Source: Fibrobacter sp.
GTDB lineage: Bacteria > Fibrobacterota > Fibrobacteria > Fibrobacterales > Fibrobacteraceae
Direction of reading: 5' to 3'
Length of the DNA: 64,000 nucleotides
Assembly: GCF_017551775.1 (NCBI RefSeq)
Contig: NZ_JAFZKX010000109.1
Location: 1 to 64,000 of the forward strand
Below are positions 42,541 through 50,833 of the stretch, in pieces. Position 1 is the first letter of the stretch. Each line of letters begins with the position of its first letter. The notes under the pieces were generated by a model. It was given only the letters and a program-made list of their open reading frames with translations. It searched no databases and was not told the origin of the DNA. The position numbers and the translations under genes are program-made.

Positions 42541-43839
42541 TTAACGCACGACGGATTCTACGGTTCCGTCCTTGAAGCGCGTTTGCAAAAGGTCGCCCGG
42601 AGCGAGCTGAGCCGCATTGCGGACGAACTTGCCGTTCTTGTCGAGCGTGAGCGTGTAGCCTTTGGCGATGATGTTCTGCGGATCTACGCCCTTGACTTTC
42701 GTTTCGATGAGCTCGAAGCGCGTTTTCTCGAGGTCGAGAATCTTGCGCGAACCCTGCTTCAAGCCTTCCGCATTGCGGTCGATGCGTGCGAATTCGTCGC
42801 GCAGCACGAACCTCGTGTCTTTCTGGAGGTTGGCGCGGATAAGGGCGTGCTTTGTCTTTTCGGCCTGGATGCGTGCGGAAACTTTTTGACTGAGCCGCAG
42901 TCCCGCGCTGTTCAGTTGCTGCGTGCAGTTGGCAAGCGTGAGCCTCGTGGCGTTTGCAATTTCTTTTGCCGTCTCTATAAGCTTGCTCCAGCTCTCCATC
43001 GCAATTTCGACAATGCGCTTGGCGCAATCCGTCGGCGTGATGCAGTAGACTCCCGCCACCTCGTCGAGCAGGCTCCGGTCGATTTCGTGCCCGATGCCCG
43101 TGAATACCGGGATGGGGTAGTTCGCTACCGCGCGGCAGAGCGCTTCGCTGTCGAAGTAGTTCAAGTCCGTCTTCGCGCCGCCTCCGCGCACGATGCACAC
43201 GATGTCGATTTCGTCGTTGTCGCGCAGGGTTTCGAGCGCGTTGAGTACGCTTGCCTCGGTGGAGTTCCCTTGCATGGTGGCGAATACGGGCACGACCCTG
43301 AACTTGAAAGGCGAGGCGTCGAGCCTTGTGGTAAAATCCTTGTAGGCCGCGGTGTTTTCGCCGGTGATGAGCCCGATGCATAACGGCATCAGGGGCAGGG
43401 GGAGCAACTTGTTCTTTTCGAGCAGGCCTTCGCTCGCTAGCCGCTTCAATATGGCCATGCGCGTGAGGGCGAGTTCACCGAGCGTGTAGACCGGGTCGAT
43501 GTCGAGAATCTTGGCCTGCAGTTTTCCGCTCGGGATATAGACTTCCGCCTTGATCTGGAGGCAGACCTTGAGTTGTTCCTTGATGGTGAATGGCGTCGCC
43601 GCGGTTTCCGTTTTGGCGCGGAGGGCCGCAAACTGGCCCGCGAAGCAGGTGAGGTCTACGGTCGCGATGGGCTTGACGTTGCCTTCCTCGAAATCCGCGA
43701 TGCTGATGTAGACGACCTTGCCTTTTTCCGTGAGGCGGGTGATGACCCCGTGCACCCAAACCGCCGGAGTTTCGGCAAGCTTGTTCCGGATCGATGTCAT
43801 GTACTGCATGACCGAGAATGTGCGTACGGGCTGGTCCAT
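42541..43839 (-). CDS. xseA: Exodeoxyribonuclease VII large subunit
   Basis: ExoVII degrades single-stranded DNA to short oligonucleotides. The 432-residue protein has an N-terminal OB-fold (about residues 12-110, AVWVHGVITRLTEKGKVVYISI). The catalytic domain contains IGLITGENTAAYKDF, EIDIVCIVRGGGAKTDLNYFDSE in parts, and PVFTGIGHEIDRSLLDEVAG. A long coiled coil and the C-terminal NIIAKGYTLTLDKNGK end follow. I place the start at 43839 (MDQPVRTF); the open frame to 43887 adds 16 residues that look like promoter sequence. TATCGT lies 6 nt above the ATG. No xseB is adjacent. Confidence 0.92.
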   Translation of the reverse strand: MDQPVRTFSVMQYMTSIRNKLAETPAVWVHGVITRLTEKGKVVYISIADFEEGNVKPIATVDLTCFAGQFAALRAKTETAATPFTIKEQLKVCLQIKAEVYIPSGKLQAKILDIDPVYTLGELALTRMAILKRLASEGLLEKNKLLPLPLMPLCIGLITGENTAAYKDFTTRLDASPFKFRVVPVFATMQGNSTEASVLNALETLRDNDEIDIVCIVRGGGAKTDLNYFDSEALCRAVANYPIPVFTGIGHEIDRSLLDEVAGVYCITPTDCAKRIVEIAMESWSKLIETAKEIANATRLTLANCTQQLNSAGLRLSQKVSARIQAEKTKHALIRANLQKDTRFVLRDEFARIDRNAEGLKQGSRKILDLEKTRFELIETKVKGVDPQNIIAKGYTLTLDKNGKFVRNAAQLAPGDLLQTRFKDGTVESVVR

Positions 43840-44034
43840 GATGGAACGATAGCAATTTTGTGAAAGGACGCGCCCGATAACCTCCAATGCGAAAAGTAAA
43901 TTTTTATTTACTTATTTTTGATAAATTATCGAAAAAAGCCAATAGAATTGTATTTATAAATGGATTGTGGTCTAATTTTGGGGGTCTTTACTATATTTCT
44001 TTTGCGATTGGTTTAACATTATAAGGAGTTTTTG

Positions 44035-44430
44035 ATGAAATACCGATTCTTTGCAGCGGGTCTTGCCGTTACGGCGCTCGCATTTCTGTCCGGTTGTGCC
44101 GGAAGCGTAAATGCCACCAAGTCGATTGATTTTGCCGACGCAAACAAGGCTATTGCCGAAGAGGCTAAGGCCGATGCCGCCCAGATGGAAGCGACGAATG
44201 CGAAGCTTGATTCCGCCAAGGCCCTGCAGGCCGAAGGTGAAGAAGAACAGGCCGCAGCCCTTGCCGAACAGAGCGTTCTTGAATACAAGCTCGCTGTAGC
44301 GAACGCCGAACGTGACGCTGCGAAGAAGGAAGACGAACGCGTCGAGAAGGAACTCCGCGGCGACGTCGAAAGAAAACTTATTTACCAGAGCATCCTTGAC
44401 AAGGAAGTGAAGAACGGAGGGGCCAAGTAA
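44035..44430 (+). CDS. Small coiled-coil lipoprotein
   Basis: This 131-residue lipoprotein has lipobox LSGCA at about residue 21. The rest is one long Ala/Glu/Lys-rich helix predicted as coiled coil, similar in composition to DUF4398-type lipoproteins. ATG 44035 is chosen over the in-frame TTG at 44032 because AAGGAG lies 7 nt upstream. The stop overlaps the start of the OmpA-family gene by one base. The pair probably acts together in the envelope, for example linking outer membrane and peptidoglycan; this is inferred from the neighbour. Confidence 0.78.
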   Translation: MKYRFFAAGLAVTALAFLSGCAGSVNATKSIDFADANKAIAEEAKADAAQMEATNAKLDSAKALQAEGEEEQAAALAEQSVLEYKLAVANAERDAAKKEDERVEKELRGDVERKLIYQSILDKEVKNGGAK

Positions 44431-45584
44431 TGAAGATGAAGAACCTGTTTGCCATTAGCGCATTTGCCGCATCCCTCTGCTTTGCCGAAGATGCTGCTCC
44501 GGCTGCCGAAGCCACTGAAGTTGCCCAGCCGAGCGTTGTTGAAACCTGCGTTGCCTCGCTCGATGCCGCTGCTAAGGATATTCCTGCGAATGCGATTGCT
44601 GCAAAGTATACTCTTGCCGCCGCCAAGGCTGCCGTCGCTAACCTGGAAGCCGCCTTCAAGGACGATCCTGAATCGGAAGAAACTCAGGCTCTTGCTGCCA
44701 AGTGCGATATCTATGCGAAGATCGTGACGGCCCAGGCCGAAACGCAGAAGTATCGCAACCATACCGCATCGAACTGGGAAAAGCGCGCCGCCACGGCCCG
44801 CTCCATCGAAGCTATCCAGGAACAGATTAGCCAGGCCCGTAGCGGTAAGGTGAACGACCTCGAAGCCGAAAAGGCCAAGATGAAGGACCAGGAAGCCCGC
44901 CTCCAGGCCGAAATGCAGCAGAACCAGGAAAAGTTCCAGGCTGAAGCCGCCGCCAAGGAAGCCGCCCTCAAGGCCGCCAGCGAACGCGAAGCCAACCTCC
45001 AGAAGCAGCAGGCCGACTTGCAGAAGCAGCAGGCTGACCTGCAGAAGCAGCTCGAGGCCGAAAAGAAGGCTCTCGCCGAGGAACGCGCCAAGGCCGAAGC
45101 TCGCCAGGCCGAAGCCATGAACAAGCTGAACGAACTCCAGTCCAAGCTCATCCAGGTGACGAAGGACGCTCGCGGTATTATCCTCTCCATGAGCGATATC
45201 CTGTTCGACGTGAACAAGGCTTCCCTCAAGGCCGACCTCAAGACGAGCCTTGCTAAGGTTGCCGGTATCCTTTCCGTGTACCAGCAGTTCAACGTCTCTA
45301 TTGAAGGTAACACCGACAACACGGGTTCCGAAGAGCACAACATGAAGCTCTCGCAGCAGCGTGCCGACAACGTGATGAAGTTCCTCGTGGACCAGGGTAT
45401 CGACGCTGGCCGCCTTACCGCCAAGGGTCTCGGCATGAGCATGCCGATTGCCGACAACAAGACGAAGGAAGGCCGCCAGAAGAACCGCCGCGTGGACCTC
45501 GTTATCCAGGACAAGGCCCTGCAGCAGAACGTCGAACCGGCTGCCGAAGCTGCTGAACCGGCTGCCGCTCCCGAAGCGAAGTAG
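44430..45584 (+). CDS. OmpA-family protein with long coiled coil
   Basis: This 384-residue exported protein has a signal peptide cleaved after about residue 20 (SLCFAED). A helical region and a Lys/Glu/Gln-rich coiled coil (about residues 125-235) follow, then an OmpA C-terminal peptidoglycan-binding domain (about 250-365). That domain shows DILFDVNKASLKADLKTSL, IEGNTDNTG, LSQQRADNVMKFLVDQGI and NRRVDLVI, including the Asp and Arg that bind diaminopimelate. No beta-barrel is evident, so it is probably periplasmic and tethered by its lipoprotein partner. An Ala/Pro tail ends the protein. Confidence 0.88.
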   Translation: MKMKNLFAISAFAASLCFAEDAAPAAEATEVAQPSVVETCVASLDAAAKDIPANAIAAKYTLAAAKAAVANLEAAFKDDPESEETQALAAKCDIYAKIVTAQAETQKYRNHTASNWEKRAATARSIEAIQEQISQARSGKVNDLEAEKAKMKDQEARLQAEMQQNQEKFQAEAAAKEAALKAASEREANLQKQQADLQKQQADLQKQLEAEKKALAEERAKAEARQAEAMNKLNELQSKLIQVTKDARGIILSMSDILFDVNKASLKADLKTSLAKVAGILSVYQQFNVSIEGNTDNTGSEEHNMKLSQQRADNVMKFLVDQGIDAGRLTAKGLGMSMPIADNKTKEGRQKNRRVDLVIQDKALQQNVEPAAEAAEPAAAPEAK

Positions 45585-45588
45585 TCCT

Positions 45589-45795
45589 ATGGCAAAGACC
45601 GTTACCGCCATGGAGGCGAGGCAGAACTTCGGGAACCTCCTGAACCAAGTCTCGCTCCAGCAGGAAGAAGTCGTAATCGAGCGTGCCGGCAAACCGCTGG
45701 CCCGCCTCGTGAACGTCGACTCCCCGGATCGTGGCGGTAAACTGGACTTCCGCGATATCGGCAAGCTCCCGAACGGAATTTGGGAAGAGCGCTAG
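45589..45795 (+). CDS. Phd/YefM-family antitoxin, apparently orphan
   Basis: This 68-residue protein begins MAKTVTAMEARQNFGNLLNQV and continues VVIERAGKPLARLVNVD, the DNA-binding fold of Phd/YefM antitoxins. The tail DFRDIGKLPNGIWEER would be the toxin-binding segment. It starts 4 bp after the OmpA-family stop, in the same transcript. No toxin gene lies within the following 280 bp, which hold the leucine attenuator. The longer frame from 45448 belongs to the overlapping OmpA gene. Confidence 0.85.
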   Translation: MAKTVTAMEARQNFGNLLNQVSLQQEEVVIERAGKPLARLVNVDSPDRGGKLDFRDIGKLPNGIWEER

Positions 45796-45859
45796 GCCGC
45801 GGGTTTTCTTTGCCTGCGGTGGACTGCGCGGCCCCCTTGCCATATGGCCAGAATCTTTG

Positions 45860-45872
45860 TATATTCTGTAAC
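45860..45872 (+). promoter_or_regulatory. Promoter -10 of the leucine operon, leaderless leader peptide
   Basis: TATATT at 45860-45865 lies 7 nt before the ATG of the leader peptide at 45873. No Shine-Dalgarno sequence separates them, so the leader peptide is probably translated from the very 5' end of the mRNA. Confidence 0.7.
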
Positions 45873-45932
45873 ATGAGAAATATCCTTAACCTTCGACTTC
45901 TACTTAGCATCGCACACGAAGCGAGGTTTTAG
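45873..45932 (+). CDS. leuL: Leucine-rich leader peptide of the leuA attenuator
   Basis: This 19-codon ORF encodes MRNILNLRLLLSIAHEARF. Five of 19 codons are Leu, including three in a row (CTT CTA CTT), as in leader peptides that sense charged tRNA(Leu). It lies 142 bp upstream of leuA and is followed by a terminator at 45973-46004. Stalling at the Leu run would cover the first stem half (45891-45895). The peptide has no similarity to E. coli LeuL beyond Leu richness. Too short for standard gene callers. Confidence 0.82.
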   Translation: MRNILNLRLLLSIAHEARF

Positions 45933-46004
45933 GCTATTTCAAGGATTTACGAATAGGAATTAACTTAAAGCGCCCGCTTCTGATGTGAAGCGGGTTCTTT
46001 TTTG
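45891..46004 (+). promoter_or_regulatory. Transcription attenuator of leuA
   Basis: Three alternative pairings are visible. Region 1:2 is CTTCG (45891-45895) with CGAAG (45917-45921). Region 2:3 is GAAGCG (45918-45923) with CGCTTC (45975-45980). Region 3:4 is CCCGCTTC (45973-45980) with GAAGCGGG (45987-45994), followed by TTCTTTTTT, a strong intrinsic terminator. Regions 1:2 and 2:3 share bases, as do 2:3 and 3:4, so they exclude each other. Low leucine would stall the ribosome on region 1, free 2 to pair with 3 and let leuA be read. Confidence 0.8.
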
Positions 46005-46074
46005 TGGTGAAATGCTATTTTTGAACTGAAAAAAGGAACTTTGCGGCGCATGGAAGCCGGCAAGGAGATGAAAA

Positions 46075-47637
46075 ATGAACGAGAATAAGAACGCAAGACA
46101 ACCCTTCTTTTACGACGTCACGCTGCGCGACGGCAACCAGGCGCTCCCGAAGCCCTGGAACAATGCGCAGAAGAAGGACGTGTACCTGCAGCTGTTGAAG
46201 CTCGGGGTGCAGGGTGCCGAGGTCGGTTTCCCGGCATCGTCTGAAATGGATTTCGAGTCTTGTAAGGAACTGGCGCAGCTCACCGCGAAGATGGCCGAAG
46301 AAGGCGACGAGGTGGCAAAGCGCGTCGTGGTTTCGGGCCTGGCCCGCTGCGTGGAAAGCGATATCCAGCGCTGCTGGGAAGCCGTGCAGTTCGCTCCGCA
46401 TCCGCGTATTCATACCTTCCTCGCGACAAGCCCGCTCTCCATGGAGCACGTGCTGCACCTGACCCCTGAACAGGTCAAGGAGAAGGCGGTTCATTGCGTG
46501 AAGTTCGCGAAGTCGCTCGTGGGCGACAAGGGCGACGTGGAATTCAGCGCCGAGCACTTTGGCGACTGCCTCGAGAATATGGACTTTGTTATCGACGTGC
46601 TGAAGGCCGTGGTCGAAGCCGGTGCGACGACCATCAACCTGCCGAACACGGTGGAACGCTACCGTCCGCTCCTGTACGTGAACCAGATCAAGCAGGTGTA
46701 CGAGGCTCTGCCGAAGGACATCACGATTTCTGTGCACTGCCACAACGACCTGGGCATGGCGACCGCCGCCACCGTCGAAAGTTTCTTCGTGGGTGCGACC
46801 CAGTTGGAAGTTGCCTTGAACGGCCTGGGCGAACGCTGCGGCAACACGAACTTCTACGAAGTCGCTGTCGCGCTGCACAACTCCGGCGTGGATACCGGCC
46901 TGCACATGGAACGCATTTACGAAACGGCCATCCTGATTTCCCAGTGGTCGGGTGTCAACATCTATGCCCGCGCTCCGTTGATCGGCGCCGAGGCCATCGT
47001 GCACCGTAGCGGCATCCACCAGGATGGCGCCAGCAAGACGAAGGACATGAAGAAGGGCGCCTACCGCCCGATCGACTACTCCATCATCGGCCGCCACCAG
47101 AACGACGCCCTGAGCTTCACGAGCCAGAGCGGCCGCACCGCCGTGTACGAGATTATCACGAAGTTCGGCTACAAGATGACGCTCGCCGAAGCTGCCGAAC
47201 TGCAGCCGGTATTGAAGGCCTGCAGCGAGAAGGAAGGCGAACTGAGTGCCGAGCGCGTGCTGGACGTGTTCCGCGAGCAGCGCGTGAACGTGAACGGCCG
47301 CCTGGTGTTCAACAACATCGAGGTCATCCCCGACGAGAACCGCTTCATCTTCCACTTCAAGAAGGACGGCGAGGCGCTGGTGAAGTCCGTGACGGCAGAA
47401 GGCCCCATCGAGGCGGCCCTGATGCTCATGCGCGAAATCGGCATGCCGGTCGAACTCGTGAAGTACCGCCAGCTGGTTGTGCCCGAGAAGGACAAGCTGT
47501 GGGCGGGCCGTGGCCTGAGCCGCATTGTGCTGAAGGCGAACGGAACCGAGGTCGAAGGCCGCGGCGTCTCTAGCGATACGCTCAAGGCGAACATGCGCGC
47601 CCTCTTCGGCGGCGTGAACCTCTTGTACAAGAAGTAG
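46075..47637 (+). CDS. leuA: 2-isopropylmalate synthase
   Basis: LeuA condenses acetyl-CoA with 2-oxoisovalerate in the first committed step of leucine synthesis. The 520-residue protein has FYDVTLRDGNQALPKPWN at the start (metal-binding Asp in LRDG). VHCHNDLGMATAAT (about 220-235) holds the HxH metal ligands, and LNGLGERCGNT (about 243-253) follows. The C-terminal LeuA dimer/regulatory domain (about 400-520) suggests leucine feedback inhibition. AAGGAG lies 7 nt before the ATG. The attenuator with its Leu leader peptide supports leucine as the pathway over homocitrate or citramalate. Confidence 0.92.
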   Translation: MNENKNARQPFFYDVTLRDGNQALPKPWNNAQKKDVYLQLLKLGVQGAEVGFPASSEMDFESCKELAQLTAKMAEEGDEVAKRVVVSGLARCVESDIQRCWEAVQFAPHPRIHTFLATSPLSMEHVLHLTPEQVKEKAVHCVKFAKSLVGDKGDVEFSAEHFGDCLENMDFVIDVLKAVVEAGATTINLPNTVERYRPLLYVNQIKQVYEALPKDITISVHCHNDLGMATAATVESFFVGATQLEVALNGLGERCGNTNFYEVAVALHNSGVDTGLHMERIYETAILISQWSGVNIYARAPLIGAEAIVHRSGIHQDGASKTKDMKKGAYRPIDYSIIGRHQNDALSFTSQSGRTAVYEIITKFGYKMTLAEAAELQPVLKACSEKEGELSAERVLDVFREQRVNVNGRLVFNNIEVIPDENRFIFHFKKDGEALVKSVTAEGPIEAALMLMREIGMPVELVKYRQLVVPEKDKLWAGRGLSRIVLKANGTEVEGRGVSSDTLKANMRALFGGVNLLYKK

Positions 47638-47640
47638 CCT

Positions 47641-47976
47641 ATGCTCGAACCGTTAACCCGCCCCTTTAAAAGGCACTACGACAAGTACCGCGGAAAACTC
47701 GATGGTTTTGTCGGCCCTGTCAAGGAATCCGTGTCCAAGTTGATGGACATGATTCCGAATGGGGAGGCGTTCGCCGGTTCCGAGGATATGGCTGAAGCCG
47801 CCGAAGGTGATGTTGTCAAGTCTGGCTTCAAGGCTAAACTGAAAAACTTCAAGCAGTCTCTCAAGGGCCTCTCCGATTTTCAGAAACTCATCTTGCTGAC
47901 CATCGCAGTCGTGCTCCCTGCGGGAATCCTGATTTCGATTATGGTTGTCGGCTTCATTAAAAAAAGGAAGCGTTAA
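47641..47976 (+). CDS. Small C-tail-anchored membrane protein, unknown
   Basis: This 111-residue protein has a basic amphipathic N-terminal half, an acidic segment (AGSEDMAEAAEGD, about residues 46-58) and one transmembrane helix near the C-terminus (LILLTIAVVLPAGILISIMVVGF). It ends in KKRKR. It starts three bases after the leuA stop, so it is probably co-transcribed and under the leucine attenuator. I do not recognise the family. Confidence 0.65.
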   Translation: MLEPLTRPFKRHYDKYRGKLDGFVGPVKESVSKLMDMIPNGEAFAGSEDMAEAAEGDVVKSGFKAKLKNFKQSLKGLSDFQKLILLTIAVVLPAGILISIMVVGFIKKRKR

Positions 47977-47988
47977 GGACTAGTTCTA

Positions 47989-49722
47989 ATGAAAAAGAAT
48001 ACCTTGAAATCTATTCTTTGTTGTAGCGCCTTGGCACTGTTCTTTGCCGCCTGTGGCGATGACGATTCGAGCAATCCGGTTGTAGACGAAGAACTTTCTT
48101 CTAGCGAACAGGAAACGCTCAGCTCCAGCGGTAATCAAGACGCTTCGAGCGGTTCGAAGGATTCTTCGGGCACTTCAAGCTCGTCGGCCTCTTCGTCGGG
48201 CGCATCTTCGGGATCGACGGATTCCTCGTCGGGAACGTCTTCGGCATCATCTTCTGGTTCTTCTTCAAATTCTGAATCGTCGGCCTCCGTTTCTTCGAGT
48301 TCAGTTTCCTCGAGTTCGAGCCGGACTTCGACGGGCGATGTCGAAGCGAAAATCATGCCTTCGGGAACATACGATTGCACAAAGTATAAGTGCGTCACGA
48401 CGGCATCCCTGAACCAGACCATGCTTGCCGCAGGTGACTACGGCGAATTCCTCGACGAAAGAGATGGCCAAGTTTACAAGACAATCCAGATTGATTTCCA
48501 GACATGGATGGCGCAGAACCTGAACTACGATACTACGGGTAGTTTCTGCTATAGGGATGACAGCACCTACTGCGACAAGTACGGTAGGATGTATTCATGG
48601 AAAACGGTCACCGGCAGGAAGGATTGCGGATACAACACCTTATGTTCTTTGCCGCCCAGCGTGCAGGGCGTATGCCCGGATGGTTGGCATTTGCCCTCGC
48701 GTGAAGAATGGATTCGCCTGTTCGACGATGTCGGTATTTTTGGAATCGGTTCCAGTAGCAATTTGAGCTTTGCCGGCGAAAACCTTAAGGCCCAGACGGG
48801 CTGGAAAACGAACAACGGCTTGGATGATTACGGTTTTTCGGCGATTCCCTCTGGCCTGATGCAGAACAAGACGTCGTCTATTTGGGAAGGCTCGTCTATG
48901 TATGCCTGGACCTCTTCGGAAGCAGACGAGATTGGCGTATATCAGGTCCGGTTCTACGATAGCGATCGTTCCGTGACCGTGAATGTCGACAAAAAGGAAT
49001 TGATGCTTGCTGTCCGTTGCCTCAAGAATTCCGATGTGAAAATTCTGCCTAGCAGCAGTTCGACGATGCCGAATTATTCTAGCGAGAGTGCTTACGACCT
49101 GGAAGATAACGAAGATTCGCTTGAATCGCTCTCTAGGGACGATTACCTTAATCCGGCGCTTCAATACGATTCTCTCGTGGATTCCCGCGACGGGCAAGTC
49201 TATAAGATCATCAAGATTGGGCAGCAAATCTGGATGGCGCAGAACTTGAATTATGCCGATAGCGTGCGCACGCCGACCCTTGCGGGCAATAGTTGGTGCT
49301 ATAAAGATAAAGTTGAAAACTGTGCGCTTCTCGGCCGTTTTTATAATTGGGAAGGGGCGCAGGAAGTTTGCCCCGAAGGCTGGCATTTGCCGACTTCTGG
49401 CGAATGGAAAACGTTGGAAGGCAAGTTCGGCGGAAATACGGTGGCAGGGAAATACCTGAGGGCCAGACTGGGCTGGAGGTTCCGCAATGGGGCAGATGAA
49501 TACGGCTTTTCGGCGATTCCCACGGGAGGTCGTTTTGCTGAAGAACTTAACGATAGCACTGCGGGTTACCTCTATTTGGGGCATGAAGCCTTCTTCTGGA
49601 GTTCGTCAACGATGGATGAGAAAATGGCGTTCAGGATGAATATTTCCTACTCCAGCGATTACTCGCATATAGGAATGTACAACAAGTTCTTTGGCCATTC
49701 TGTCCGCTGTCTCAAAGACTGA
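47989..49722 (+). CDS. FISUMP lipoprotein, two FISUMP domains
   Basis: This 577-residue lipoprotein (lipobox FAACG) has a very long Ser/Thr/Asp/Gly linker (about residues 28-112, dozens of Ser). FISUMP domains lie at about 153-346 and 394-577. The first shows DERDGQVYKTIQIDFQTWMAQNLNY, read in parts, with GVCPDGWHLPSREEW. The second shows DSRDGQVYKIIKIGQQIWMAQNLNY in parts, with EVCPEGWHLPTSGEW. Each ends in VRCLK. The ribosome-binding site AAGGAC is weak. Directly behind its stop is a copy of the start of the aminotransferase gene found 2.4 kb downstream. Confidence 0.88.
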   Translation: MKKNTLKSILCCSALALFFAACGDDDSSNPVVDEELSSSEQETLSSSGNQDASSGSKDSSGTSSSSASSSGASSGSTDSSSGTSSASSSGSSSNSESSASVSSSSVSSSSSRTSTGDVEAKIMPSGTYDCTKYKCVTTASLNQTMLAAGDYGEFLDERDGQVYKTIQIDFQTWMAQNLNYDTTGSFCYRDDSTYCDKYGRMYSWKTVTGRKDCGYNTLCSLPPSVQGVCPDGWHLPSREEWIRLFDDVGIFGIGSSSNLSFAGENLKAQTGWKTNNGLDDYGFSAIPSGLMQNKTSSIWEGSSMYAWTSSEADEIGVYQVRFYDSDRSVTVNVDKKELMLAVRCLKNSDVKILPSSSSTMPNYSSESAYDLEDNEDSLESLSRDDYLNPALQYDSLVDSRDGQVYKIIKIGQQIWMAQNLNYADSVRTPTLAGNSWCYKDKVENCALLGRFYNWEGAQEVCPEGWHLPTSGEWKTLEGKFGGNTVAGKYLRARLGWRFRNGADEYGFSAIPTGGRFAEELNDSTAGYLYLGHEAFFWSSSTMDEKMAFRMNISYSSDYSHIGMYNKFFGHSVRCLKD

Positions 49723-49727
49723 TCGTT

Positions 49728-49777
49728 ATGCTTTCTTCCCGCTTGCCCAAAGATCTTTCTCCGTCGCCGTTCTTTGC
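49728..49777 (+). pseudogene. Relic of the aminotransferase gene start
   Basis: These 50 bp match 52162-52211, the first 16 codons of the aminotransferase, with one mismatch (position 21). The match begins at the ATG and ends abruptly. It lies 5 bp after a FISUMP stop, while the intact gene also begins at the stop of another FISUMP gene. The direct repeat therefore brackets the two FISUMP genes at 49865-52162. Confidence 0.9.
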
Positions 49778-49864
49778 ATTTTATCCGGCATCTCGTTCCT
49801 TTGTCTGAATAAAGTAACGCTCTGGAGCGAACTATTGTATATTTGCTGAAAAAAGGAGGTTTTT

Positions 49865-50803
49865 GTGAAAAAATATTTGTTGTCCGTGCTTGTTTTTGCG
49901 TTCCTCGTTGCTTGTGGTGACGATGGTTCCAGTAATCCGGTTGTTGTCGGAAATTCCTCTTCGAGCGAACAAGAGGACGATTCTTCTGTTTCTTCGTCGA
50001 GCGTGGCGAGTTCCCAAAGCGAATTGGCTTCTTGCAGTAGTATCCAGGAATCTTCATCTCAATCGAAAGAAGCGTCCTCTTCAAGTGATGCCCAAAGTCC
50101 GGTTTCTTCCTCCGTTCAAGAAAGCGATGAAAAATCCAGTTCGTCTGTTTTAAGTAGTTCGAGCGAAGTCGTGGAATCTTCCAGTAGCCTTGACAAAACA
50201 TCTTCGTCATCCCGTTCGAACGAGACTATTCATAAGGATACCCGCGACGGTCGAGTCTATAGGGTGGTTCTGATTGGAGAAATGGTGTGGATGGCAGAAA
50301 ATCTGAATTACGAAACGCAGAACAGCTATTGCGCTTACAGTTCGCCTGATAGCTGTGCCAAGTATGGCCGCCTGTATACTTGGGCCGATGCTGTCGGGAA
50401 GACAGAAGAGGATTGCGGCGCCGGCCACGATTGTGGGATGAAGAAAAACGATTATGCACCGGGTATTTGTCCCATGGGTTCGCATATTCCGACGCAAAAG
50501 GAATGGTATGCCCTTATGGAGGCGATTGGCGGTCAAAACTTGTCGGCGGTGACGAAACTGAAAGCGACCGCGGGGTGGGCCGACGATGCGAACGGTTCTG
50601 ATGATTACGGCTACTCGGTATATCCCGAAGGCATGTGGTTCGGCGATACGGATGTTTTCCATAAAGGCGAGATGGCGGCATTCTGGGCTTCTACGGAGTA
50701 TTCTGCTGATATGGCGAATTCCGTAAAAATATATAAGAATGATATTATGGCTGGGCCCGAAAATAAATCTTTTGGAATGAATGTCCGTTGCGTGCTGGAC
50801 TAG
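49865..50803 (+). CDS. FISUMP lipoprotein, single FISUMP domain
   Basis: This 312-residue lipoprotein begins with GTG, preceded by AAAGGAGG with 4-nt spacing, and has lipobox LVACG. The Ser linker runs from about residue 25 to 118. The single FISUMP domain (about 123-312) has DTRDGRVYRVVLIGEMVWMAENLNY in parts, CAKYGRLYTWADAVG, GICPMGSHIPTQKEW and FGMNVRCVLD. GSHIP replaces the usual GWHLP, an uncommon change at the most conserved Trp. TATATT at about 49836-49841 is a likely -10 box. It lies between the aminotransferase relic and the next FISUMP gene. Confidence 0.87.
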   Translation: MKKYLLSVLVFAFLVACGDDGSSNPVVVGNSSSSEQEDDSSVSSSSVASSQSELASCSSIQESSSQSKEASSSSDAQSPVSSSVQESDEKSSSSVLSSSSEVVESSSSLDKTSSSSRSNETIHKDTRDGRVYRVVLIGEMVWMAENLNYETQNSYCAYSSPDSCAKYGRLYTWADAVGKTEEDCGAGHDCGMKKNDYAPGICPMGSHIPTQKEWYALMEAIGGQNLSAVTKLKATAGWADDANGSDDYGYSVYPEGMWFGDTDVFHKGEMAAFWASTEYSADMANSVKIYKNDIMAGPENKSFGMNVRCVLD

Positions 50804-50833
50804 CCCCTTCCGACATTTTAAAGAGGAAAAAAG

